DNA of 7,078 nucleotides, taken from positions 1 to 7,078 of the forward strand of contig JBDNIH010000197.1 in the NCBI GenBank assembly GCA_041688385.1. The letters run 5' to 3'. Of the stretch, positions 1 through 5,986 are shown piece after piece. This stretch comes from UBA7662 sp041688385. Lineage in GTDB: Bacteria > Bacteroidota > Bacteroidia > UBA7662. The position numbers and the translations under genes are program-made. Under the pieces are notes generated by a model. That model was not told the DNA's origin, ran no database searches, and saw only the letters and a program-made list of their open reading frames with translations. Position 1 is the stretch's first letter; every line of letters starts with the position of its first letter.

Positions 1-203
1 GGTTAATGCATCTGCTGCCTTACCCGAAAAGTAAACAGTCAAATTTTGACCAAAGAAGCCGTTAAAACACCGATCAGCGAAACGCTTTTAACCCTTTTAC
101 CCAGCATTTAAAAACCGCAGAAACATAGTTCCATGAACTTGCCACGATCCTACAGGAAAACCCCAACTGCCTATTCCTGCCATGACTGGGCCGAACGAGG
201 GCC
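1..203. other. Intergenic region downstream of prfA, no convincing gene
   Basis: I see no supported gene here. Two plus-strand frames are open from the left edge, ending at TAA 32–34 and TAA 63–65, so the tail of a rightward gene may enter from the left, but 10 to 20 codons cannot show it. A 28-codon minus-strand reading (183 down to 97) has no recognisable features. Small symmetric elements are present: a GTCAAA/TTTGAC palindrome with one central base at 38–50, a 7-bp inverted repeat at 61–67 and 86–92, and GGCC copies flanking a 7-nt loop at 189–203. Isolated AACT motifs followed by C or G near 135–144 and 161–171 faintly echo the neighbouring array and may be decayed copies. Confidence 0.6.
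61..100. terminator. Weak candidate hairpin/terminator left of prfA
   Basis: GTTAAAA (61–67) pairs perfectly with TTTTAAC (86–92). Inside it lies a smaller AGCG-AAA-CGCT hairpin (76–86), followed on the plus strand by a T-run and a second T4 at 95–98. The small stem plus T-run could end a rightward transcript entering from the left edge, and the symmetric outer stem could act on either strand. The stems are short and the outer one is AU-rich, so this is only a candidate. No better intrinsic terminator for the leftward prfA operon is visible in the window. Confidence 0.22.
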
Positions 204-264
204 AACTCCCCCAACTCGCTAAACTCCCCAACTCCCCCAACTCCCTCAACTCCCTAAACTCCCA
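204..264. repeat. 9-bp-period AACTCCCnn tandem array at the prfA 3' end
   Basis: Seven consecutive units begin with AACTC at positions 204, 213, 222, 230, 239, 248 and 257. The spacing is 9 bp except for one 8-bp unit at 222. The last two bases of each unit vary (CC, TA, TC), and the second unit is degenerate (AACTCGCTA). Read on the minus strand, the prfA sense strand, the unit is GGGAGTTnn. The array is not purely intergenic: it encodes the last five residues of RF1 (GSLGS) and its TGA stop at 246–248. From memory, G-rich nonamer arrays of this kind occur between genes in Bacteroidota, but this needs a genome search. The G-runs also fit a quadruplex pattern. Confidence 0.85.
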
Positions 265-1322
265 TCCCGCAAACGCTCCGTATTTTCCGCCAGCTGTAAA
301 GCATCCAGCATTTCTTGTATTTCACCACCCAGAAAGCTGTCCATATTGTAAATGGTGAGGCCGATGCGGTGATCGGTGATGCGGCTCTGCGGGAAGTTGT
401 AGGTGCGGATTTTGGCGGAACGGTCGCCACTGCTCACCATGGTCTTGCGCTGACTCGCGGTTTCTGAATTCCGTTTGTTCAGCTCCAGTTCGTAAAGTTT
501 CGTGCGTAACATATCCATGGCCATCTCACGGTTGGCAAGTTGAGAACGGGCTACCTGGCAGGTCACCACGATACCGCTGGGCTTGTGGGTGAGCATTACC
601 TTGGTTTCAACCTTATTTACATTCTGACCACCGGCACCACCCGAACGCGCGGTTTGCAGTTCTATGTCGGCAGGATTAATTTGTACATCAACTTCTTCGG
701 CTTCGGGCATAACCACTACTGTGGCCGCCGAGGTATGTATGCGGCCTTGGGTTTCGGTGGCAGGAACACGCTGCACACGGTGAACACCCGATTCGTACTT
801 CAGCGTGCCGTAAACTTCATCGCCGCTGACTTTGTAAATGATTTCTTTGAAGCCACCGGCGGTGCCTTCAGTTTCGTCGACGAGATCGACTTTCCAGCCC
901 CGTTTTTCGCAGTAGCGGAGGTACATGCGGGCCAAGTCGCCGGCAAAAAGACTGGCTTCGTCGCCACCCGTGCCAGCACGAATTTCTACCATCACATTCC
1001 GGCTATCGGCCTCCTCCTTGGGTACAAGCAAAAGACGCAACGCCTGCTCCATGGGGAGTTGTTGTTCGAACAAGGTTTCAAGCTCCAACTTGGCCATCTC
1101 TATAAACTCAGGGTCCTTTTCGGTAGAAATGATTTTTTTATTGGTTTCGATATTGCCGATGAGGTTTTCGTAGTCTTTGAAGGCAATAACTATCTTCTCC
1201 AACTCCCGGTATTCGCGGTTGAGCTGGGTATAACGTTTCATATCGTCGAAAATCCGCGGGTCGAGCAATTGTTCGCTTACCACTTCAAATCGGCCTGCTA
1301 TGGCGGGGTATTTATCGAGCAT
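246..1322 (-). CDS. prfA: Peptide chain release factor 1 (RF1)
   Basis: This class I release factor recognises UAA and UAG in the ribosomal A site and triggers hydrolysis of peptidyl-tRNA. The GGQ catalytic motif is at residues 231–233, inside SGGAGGQNVNKVETKV. The stop-codon-reading tripeptide is PAT (187–189), in the context RVPATETQGR. That identifies RF1 rather than RF2, which has SPF. The product from 1322 is 358 residues, the usual RF1 length. The frame extends upstream to an ATG at 1370, but I chose 1322 because MLDKYPAIAGRFEVV matches the family's N-terminus and the longer form would overlap the previous gene by 43 bp. The stop of the upstream hypothetical gene is 5 bp before this start, so prfA is probably the last gene of the leftward operon. 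Its last five codons and its TGA stop lie inside the repeat at 204–264. No methyltransferase gene prmC is adjacent. Confidence 0.97.
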   Translation of the reverse strand: MLDKYPAIAGRFEVVSEQLLDPRIFDDMKRYTQLNREYRELEKIVIAFKDYENLIGNIETNKKIISTEKDPEFIEMAKLELETLFEQQLPMEQALRLLLVPKEEADSRNVMVEIRAGTGGDEASLFAGDLARMYLRYCEKRGWKVDLVDETEGTAGGFKEIIYKVSGDEVYGTLKYESGVHRVQRVPATETQGRIHTSAATVVVMPEAEEVDVQINPADIELQTARSGGAGGQNVNKVETKVMLTHKPSGIVVTCQVARSQLANREMAMDMLRTKLYELELNKRNSETASQRKTMVSSGDRSAKIRTYNFPQSRITDHRIGLTIYNMDSFLGGEIQEMLDALQLAENTERLRDGSLGS

Positions 1323-1327
1323 GGTGT

Positions 1328-2137
1328 TTATGGAGCCAGCAAAAATAGCTGTTCGCCGTCGAACACCCACAACCCAGAGCGATTTACACGGAATTGTTTT
1401 GGGTTTATGCCAGCGGGGAGCTGAATTTTGTGGTGTTGCAGACTTTGGGTATTGTAATAAAATAGAGCGCCACCTTCTCGATAGTATATTTTGCCTTGAT
1501 GTACATTCAAAACAGCCTGGCCGGTAATGGGCAACGTTTTGAGGTAGGCGCCATATAAATCAAACACCAATATGCCGGTTTCTGGATCGTTGAGGTAAAG
1601 GCGCTCGTCTGATTCGGCAAAATCGTTGGGGGAGAGGGTGGTTTGAATTTTGTTTTGCAGCCACTCGCCTTCAACCACCACCCGTAAATCGTTGGCGAGC
1701 TTGCGCAACCGAAACGCACGGGCATCATATAGCCAGATATTATTGTCGAACGAGCGGCACACCAGGGAGTTTTCACTGAGGTTAAGCTGTCCAATTTCAA
1801 AACGATTTGTGGCATACAACATATTGTCGAGTTGTAAAAGCACGGCATTTTCAGCATAAAACAAGAGTAGCTGCAGGGGGTTGGTTACATCCACCTGACG
1901 TAAAGGACCCAATACCTGGTTGCGGTGGTTGCCCACCCATTGAAAGCTGGCATCGTATTTTATGAGCTCACGCGAACGGGTTAGCAGATAGAGGTTGTCG
2001 AGATTATCGACAGAAAAATTGCGTATGGCTTGCTCAGGTGTGAAGGTCCGAAGCACGCGGAGGCTATCCTGTGCGGTGACGCTATTAAACAGCAGTATAA
2101 GTACGAAGCTCCAACGTAGTCCCATCATAAACGGCAT
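1328..2137 (-). CDS. Exported hypothetical protein, propeller-like repeats
   Basis: I cannot assign a function. The 269-residue product starts with a clear signal peptide: basic R8, a hydrophobic core at residues 9–20, and a likely cleavage site after SVTA (residue 22). There is no lipobox cysteine, so a soluble periplasmic or secreted protein is expected. The rest is β-rich, with recurring segments of the type LYLL…IKYD (49–62), IWLYDA (134–139), LYLNDPETGILVFD (180–193), IYYREGGALFYYN (217–229) and LWVFDGEQLFLL (256–267), which suggests a small β-propeller. The segment VDVTNPLQLLLFYAEN (82–97) resembles, from memory, an unnamed Bacteroidota family. Starts at 2137, 2128 and 2125 are all possible. 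Each overlaps the lpxH-like gene (by 53, 44 or 41 bp), and the last still keeps the whole signal peptide. It sits 5 bp before prfA. Confidence 0.85.
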   Translation of the reverse strand: MPFMMGLRWSFVLILLFNSVTAQDSLRVLRTFTPEQAIRNFSVDNLDNLYLLTRSRELIKYDASFQWVGNHRNQVLGPLRQVDVTNPLQLLLFYAENAVLLQLDNMLYATNRFEIGQLNLSENSLVCRSFDNNIWLYDARAFRLRKLANDLRVVVEGEWLQNKIQTTLSPNDFAESDERLYLNDPETGILVFDLYGAYLKTLPITGQAVLNVHQGKIYYREGGALFYYNTQSLQHHKIQLPAGINPKQFRVNRSGLWVFDGEQLFLLAP

Positions 2138-2834
2138 AAGTGAAATGAACGAGCCAATCGCCCAAATTAATATACTGGCTGCCTGGACCTACCTCCACTT
2201 GCACAGGCAGGTGGCGGTGACCAAATAAAAAATAATCGAAGTGCTCTTGTTTGAGTTTGTGCGCGCAGTAGAGGTACAACCACTCTTTTTCTTTGACAAA
2301 AACCAGCGGGTCGTTGTTGTTGACCCGGCTTTTGTACGACCAAAAATGGGCCATCCAAAAGGCAAAATTGGGATGCAAACGGGAAAAAATCCATTGTAAA
2401 AACGGGCTGCGAAAGACTTTTTTAAGCAGTTTGTAACCCATATCTCCAGGCCCCTTGCCATCGCCATGCCCTATCAACATACGTTTTCCGTCAATTTCTA
2501 AGACCACATTTTCTTTGTGTAAGAGCACGCCCAGCTCCTTTTCAAGATAGCCGAAAGTCCACATATCGTGGTTGCCGATGAAATAATGTACGGCTGTGCC
2601 GCTGTCGGTGATTTCAGCAATTTTACCCAACAATCGGGTGAAATATTTAGGCGCCGTATAGCGGTATTCAAACCAAAAGTCGAAAATATCACCCACCAGA
2701 TAGATGGCTGCTGCATCGGCTTTGATGCTATCGAGCCAGGCGATTACTTTTTTTTCACGCACCAGTGACGATGCGTAATCGGGGACGCCGAGATGAAAAT
2801 CGCTGGCAAAATATATGTTTTGTTTGTGGCTCAC
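2085..2834 (-). CDS. lpxH: LpxH-like UDP-2,3-diacylglucosamine diphosphatase (calcineurin-like fold)
   Basis: This is a 249-residue metallophosphoesterase. Its best match is the LpxH type, which hydrolyses UDP-2,3-diacylglucosamine to lipid X in lipid A synthesis at the inner membrane face. All expected dinuclear metal ligands are present in order: D12 and H14 (SDFHLG), D49 (VGDIFDFW), N88 (GNHD), H123 (GHGD), H206 and H208 (GHRH). The GDIFDFW segment and the hydrophobic, aromatic 145–165 region fit LpxH. The characterised proteobacterial enzymes have Arg after the Asn (GNRD), whereas this one has His89, as in generic phosphoesterases, so the substrate is less certain than the fold. The start codon is GTG, sharing a 4-bp GTGA overlap with the stop of the LUD-domain gene, which implies translational coupling. 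Its 3' end overlaps the exported hypothetical gene by up to 53 bp. Confidence 0.82.
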   Translation of the reverse strand: MSHKQNIYFASDFHLGVPDYASSLVREKKVIAWLDSIKADAAAIYLVGDIFDFWFEYRYTAPKYFTRLLGKIAEITDSGTAVHYFIGNHDMWTFGYLEKELGVLLHKENVVLEIDGKRMLIGHGDGKGPGDMGYKLLKKVFRSPFLQWIFSRLHPNFAFWMAHFWSYKSRVNNNDPLVFVKEKEWLYLYCAHKLKQEHFDYFLFGHRHLPVQVEVGPGSQYINLGDWLVHFTYAVYDGTTLELRTYTAV

Positions 2835-3478
2835 GCAGAGGCTTCTTCCACCAAAAATACATAGAATTCTTTAGGCCCGTGCGCACCTAAAACCAAGGTG
2901 TTCTCAATATCGGCGGTGCGGCTAGGTCCGGTGATATTGCTTACAAGGGAGGGCAAACGGCCTTCGTGTCGACTTTTAATCAACTCAAACCCTGCTTTTA
3001 AATCAGGCACCAGTTGGTCCATATAACCAACTACGATATGTATGGGCGGGTAAACAGTCATGGTGCGCCCCATTTTTTGGGCTGAACTAACCATTACACT
3101 GCCAGTAAGCGCCACCAAGGCTTCGCAGGAGGTAATACCTATCTCTATCTTGTCGAGCCGGTTTTTATCCTTTTGATACGGGAATTCAATTTGGTCGAGT
3201 AAGGCTTGAATTTTGGGCTCGAAGCAGAAAATCTCCTCGGCGCCATGATTTTGGACCAAGGTGATGAGGTTTTCAGCGAAGTCGAGCATGTTTTCGCAAA
3301 AGGCAAACTGGCCGTTAATCGCAACCAGCTTGTCTGCAAAATGTATGGCGAGATCCGCATCGATTTTGTGATAAATCGCCCCTTCCAAATCCATCACCTG
3401 GTGTTTAGGTGGGGTTTGGTGAATCAGCGCTTTGCGGATTCTTTTAAGGACTTTTTCTTTCGAAGTGGTCTCGCGCAT
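2831..3478 (-). CDS. LUD-domain (LutC/YkgG-like) protein
   Basis: The 215-residue product has the signatures of the LUD domain: GITSCEALVALTGSVMV (114–130), YPPIHIVV (143–150), GPSRTADIE (184–192) and LGAHGP (197–202). In lutABC operons, LutC takes part in oxidising lactate together with the iron-sulfur proteins LutA and LutB. Neither partner is encoded here, so a lactate role cannot be assumed. The usual LutC segment is of the type GITGADAAIAETGT; here it reads SCEALVALTGS, a divergence I associate with stand-alone Bacteroidota members. The gene begins 5 bp after the ftsH stop and ends in a GTGA overlap with the lpxH-like gene. Its place directly after ftsH is an arrangement I know from many Bacteroidota genomes. 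Its molecular function there is, to my knowledge, unknown. Confidence 0.9.
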   Translation of the reverse strand: MRETTSKEKVLKRIRKALIHQTPPKHQVMDLEGAIYHKIDADLAIHFADKLVAINGQFAFCENMLDFAENLITLVQNHGAEEIFCFEPKIQALLDQIEFPYQKDKNRLDKIEIGITSCEALVALTGSVMVSSAQKMGRTMTVYPPIHIVVGYMDQLVPDLKAGFELIKSRHEGRLPSLVSNITGPSRTADIENTLVLGAHGPKEFYVFLVEEASA

Positions 3479-3483
3479 AGGTA

Positions 3484-5514
3484 TTATCGGGCTTCTGGCT
3501 GTGCTTCGCCTTCAGTGGTGTTGTCGGCCAATGTCTCAGCGCTAATCACCTGCGGAATTTCGGCGGTAAGATTAGGTACTTGATTTGGGCGTGGACCAAC
3601 GAGGCGTTCAATATCAGCGGTGTAAATCACTTCCATCTGCAACAATTCCTGCGCAATAAGTTCGAGCTCATGGCGGCGTTCGCGCAACAGCTCTTTGGTT
3701 TTGTTGTAGGCGTTTTCGATGAGGCTACGCACCTCCTCGTCAATGATTTTCGCGAGTTCTTCACTGTATGGCTTGCGGAACTGGTATTCGCCATTCGGAT
3801 CGTTGAATGACAACGGGCCTACCTTCGGGTTCATACCGTATAAAGTCACCATACCGTAAGCGACACGGGTGATACGCTCAAGGTCGTTTTGCGCACCGGT
3901 GCTGATGCGTCCAAACACAATTTCTTCAGCAGCGCGTCCTCCTAGCGTCATACACATGGTGTCAAGCAACTGCTCAGTGGTGTAAAGGTATTGCTCTTTG
4001 GGTAGATATTGAGCGTAACCCAAAGCGGCAACACCGCGTGGTACGATGCTCACCTTCACCAAGGGATCGGTGCTGTCGAGGAACCAACCAACCACAGCGT
4101 GCCCGGCCTCATGGTAGGCTACTATTTTTTTCTCCTCAGGAGAGATGATTTTGTTCTTCTTCTCCAACCCGCCAATAACCCGGTCGATGGCCGCATTAAA
4201 GTCGATGAGTTCAATTTCTTTTTTGTTCGAACGGGCAGCAATCAAAGCAGCTTCATTACAAACATTGGCGATTTCAGCACCAGCAAAACCTGGCGTTTGT
4301 TCGGCGAGTTTTTTCGGGTCTACATCTGGTCCGAGTTTAAGCGGCTTGAGGTGGACTTTAAATATCTGCTCACGGCCAATCAGGTCGGGACGGTCCACGG
4401 TAATCATACGGTCGAAACGTCCGGGGCGTAAAAGTGCCGCATCCAATACATCGGGGCGGTTGGTAGCTGCCATCATGATGATGCCGAGGTCGGTGCTGAA
4501 ACCGTCCATCTCTACCAACAACTGATTGAGGGTGCTCTCCCGTTCGTCGTTGCCGCCCATCATCTGGTTTTTACCACGTGAACGACCTACAGCGTCAATT
4601 TCGTCGATAAAGATGATACAAGGTGCCTTTTCGCGGGCTTGTTTGAACAGGTCGCGAACACGACTGGCACCTACACCTACAAACATCTCCACAAAATCGG
4701 AGCCGCTGAGGGTGAAAAAGGGCACCTGTGCTTCGCCAGCAACGGCTTTGGCCAATAAAGTTTTACCTGTGCCCGGAGGGCCCACTAACAATACGCCTTT
4801 TGGTATTTTACCTCCCAAGGCGGTGTATTTTTTCGAGTTTTTGAGGAAGTCAACTACTTCCATCACTTCTACTTTGGCTTCTTCAAGTCCTGCAACGTCG
4901 TCGAAAGTGATGTTTTCACGGGTATTTTTGTCGAAAAGGGTTGCCTTCGACTTGCCGATATTAAATATCTGGGCACCACCACCTTGTCCGCCACCACTAA
5001 AACGGCGCATAAACAAAAACCACAGCCCAATAATAAGGGCCATTGGCAGCAGTATGCCGAGTATGCCAGAGAACCAGTCGGGCCTACTTTCCCACTGCAC
5101 CGAAATAGGTTTCAGGCTTGTGTTCTCCCCGTAAAACGCTACCAAACGGTTTTCAAACGCTTCGGGTGAACTTTCAGTGAAATAATAATGCGGCCCGGTT
5201 GCTCCGGTGAACGAATCGTCTTTTACCTCCTTGTGTTTGGAGTTTTCGAGCTTGTCTTTTTTTATGAAGACCTCTATTTTATAGATATCGTCGGCACGGT
5301 AGCCCACCAGCTTATCCACCTCTTCGGTTTCGAGCATGCTGGTTTTAAATTCCTGCCAATCAATTTTTTTAGTCGAGCCTCCAGAATTCAGGATTTGCAT
5401 GCCAATAAACAAAACGGCAATGATGATGTAGATCCAGTAAAAGTTGAAGCGGGGCTTGTTTTGCTCTGGTTTTGCAACCGGTGCTTTTTTTTGGGTAGTT
5501 TCTTTTTTGCTCAT
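3484..5514 (-). CDS. ftsH: ATP-dependent zinc metalloprotease FtsH
   Basis: This membrane-anchored AAA+ protease forms hexamers and degrades misfolded membrane proteins and regulatory substrates. The 676 residues read in order as follows: a basic cytoplasmic tail, TM1 (about 25–42), a periplasmic domain (about 43–148), TM2 (about 149–168) and a glycine-rich linker. The AAA module follows, with Walker A GPPGTGKT (245–252), the pore loop FVG (278–280), Walker B IIFIDEID (300–307), the ATN sensor (350–352) and arginine fingers R363 and R366. In the protease domain, HEAGH (468–472) supplies two zinc ligands, and D544 of GAQND is the probable third. The acidic C-terminal tail after about 645 is poorly conserved. 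All catalytic residues are intact. The start at 5514 gives a normal N-terminus, but no Shine-Dalgarno is visible. The gene lies 68 bp after rsfS, the largest gap in the leftward block, and 5 bp before the LUD-domain gene. Confidence 0.98.
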   Translation of the reverse strand: MSKKETTQKKAPVAKPEQNKPRFNFYWIYIIIAVLFIGMQILNSGGSTKKIDWQEFKTSMLETEEVDKLVGYRADDIYKIEVFIKKDKLENSKHKEVKDDSFTGATGPHYYFTESSPEAFENRLVAFYGENTSLKPISVQWESRPDWFSGILGILLPMALIIGLWFLFMRRFSGGGQGGGAQIFNIGKSKATLFDKNTRENITFDDVAGLEEAKVEVMEVVDFLKNSKKYTALGGKIPKGVLLVGPPGTGKTLLAKAVAGEAQVPFFTLSGSDFVEMFVGVGASRVRDLFKQAREKAPCIIFIDEIDAVGRSRGKNQMMGGNDERESTLNQLLVEMDGFSTDLGIIMMAATNRPDVLDAALLRPGRFDRMITVDRPDLIGREQIFKVHLKPLKLGPDVDPKKLAEQTPGFAGAEIANVCNEAALIAARSNKKEIELIDFNAAIDRVIGGLEKKNKIISPEEKKIVAYHEAGHAVVGWFLDSTDPLVKVSIVPRGVAALGYAQYLPKEQYLYTTEQLLDTMCMTLGGRAAEEIVFGRISTGAQNDLERITRVAYGMVTLYGMNPKVGPLSFNDPNGEYQFRKPYSEELAKIIDEEVRSLIENAYNKTKELLRERRHELELIAQELLQMEVIYTADIERLVGPRPNQVPNLTAEIPQVISAETLADNTTEGEAQPEAR

Positions 5515-5582
5515 GCGCTTGGCGTAATGTGATGCTAACGTGGCCGGATAGGTAAAAGTTTAAAAATCAGCGACGATTGGCA

Positions 5583-5948
5583 TTATTCTCCTATGTCGGT
5601 GCGTTTGGCATCGTTCCAAAGTTCTTCAATGCCGTAAAATTCACGGTATTGCGGCTGGAAAAGATGTACCACCACGTCAACGTAGTCGAGGAGTATCCAT
5701 TGTGAATTTTCAAGACCTTCTACCGACCAAGGGCGTTCACCCGCGGCTTTTTTCACTTCTTCTACCACCGACTCCGAGATGGCTTTGAGCTGGGTCGATG
5801 ACTCGGCCTCTGCAATGATGAAAAAATCGGTCACCCGTTCTTTGAGTCCACGCAGATCAAGCAAGATAATGTTCTTGCCTTTTTTCTCCTGAATACCGTG
5901 GATGATGTATTGCTGTATGCTTTCTGCAGCAGGCTGTGCCTTAGCCAT
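5583..5948 (-). CDS. rsfS: Ribosomal silencing factor RsfS
   Basis: RsfS (formerly YbeB/Iojap-like) binds ribosomal protein uL14 on the large subunit and blocks subunit joining, lowering translation during starvation. The 121-residue product has the expected length and motifs: DFFIIAEAESSTQ (41–53), GERPWSVEG (70–78), WILLDYVDVVVHLF (84–97) and REFYGIEELWNDA (102–114). It is the first gene of the leftward block, and its ATG lies 38 bp from the divergent birA start. A TAnnTTTG -7 element on the minus strand (5969–5976) predicts a transcript start near 5962 and a leader of about 14 nt. No Shine-Dalgarno sequence is seen before the ATG, as is common in Bacteroidota. Confidence 0.96.
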   Translation of the reverse strand: MAKAQPAAESIQQYIIHGIQEKKGKNIILLDLRGLKERVTDFFIIAEAESSTQLKAISESVVEEVKKAAGERPWSVEGLENSQWILLDYVDVVVHLFQPQYREFYGIEELWNDAKRTDIGE

Positions 5949-5958
5949 TCGTAATGAT

Positions 5959-5966
5959 TAGATTTG
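5959..5966 (+). promoter_or_regulatory. Candidate -7 promoter element for birA–coaX
   Basis: The plus strand reads TAGATTTG, an exact match to the Bacteroidota -7 element TAnnTTTG. A partial -33 element, TGTG against the consensus TTTG, lies at 5935–5938 with a 20-bp spacer, inside the rsfS coding region. Transcription would start near 5973 and give a leader of about 14 nt before the birA TTG codon. It faces the rsfS -7 element with only 2 bp between them. Confidence 0.5.
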
Positions 5967-5968
5967 TG

Positions 5969-5976
5969 CAAAAGTA
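5969..5976 (-). promoter_or_regulatory. Candidate -7 promoter element for the rsfS–prfA operon
   Basis: On the minus strand this reads TACTTTTG, an exact match to the Bacteroidota primary sigma factor -7 element TAnnTTTG. It lies 20 bp before the rsfS start codon, so transcription would begin near 5962 with a very short leader. The matching -33 TTTG is not found at 19–21 bp spacing; that position reads TCAG or TTCA and falls inside birA. The call rests on the -7 match and its position at the head of the operon. Confidence 0.5.
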
Positions 5977-5980
5977 GGGA
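5974..5980 (+). promoter_or_regulatory. Shine-Dalgarno-like site supporting the TTG start of birA
   Basis: GTAGGGA, with AGGGA at 5976–5980, ends 6 bp before the TTG at 5987. This is a partial match to the anti-Shine-Dalgarno sequence at a workable distance. It contains the in-frame TAG (5975–5977) that bounds the birA frame upstream, so it helps fix the start at 5987. Confidence 0.4.
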
Positions 5981-5986
5981 TTTCTT

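Noticed and set aside
38..50. GTCAAATTTTGAC palindrome as an operator
   Set aside because: It is a 6-bp inverted repeat with a single central base, with no adjacent promoter or known gene start and no second copy seen nearby.
1..65. Tail of a rightward gene entering from the left edge
   Set aside because: Two frames are open to stops at 32–34 and 63–65, but 10 and 20 codons cannot be told from chance.
97..183. 28-codon minus-strand frame downstream of prfA
   Set aside because: It is short, has no ribosome-binding site or recognisable motif, and may be partly decayed repeat sequence.
204..264. CRISPR array
   Set aside because: The unit is only 9 bp with no unique spacers, which is a simple tandem repeat.
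1323..1370. N-terminal extension of prfA from the ATG at 1370
   Set aside because: It would add 16 non-conserved residues and overlap the upstream gene by 43 bp. The start at 1322 gives the standard RF1 length and N-terminus.
540..1424. Plus-strand open frame of 294 codons
   Set aside because: It lies antisense to prfA and to the end of the exported hypothetical gene. RF1 is confirmed by its catalytic motifs, and the antisense product shows no recognisable domain.
4526..5134. Plus-strand open frame of 202 codons
   Set aside because: It is antisense to the conserved ATPase core of ftsH. Its Pro/Ser-rich product is the mirror of the Walker and pore motifs, a familiar spurious pattern.
5515..5582. 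Separate ftsH promoter in the 68-bp gap after rsfS
   Set aside because: No TAnnTTTG match is present on the minus strand; the nearest sequence, TAAACTTTTA, does not fit. An internal promoter cannot be excluded.
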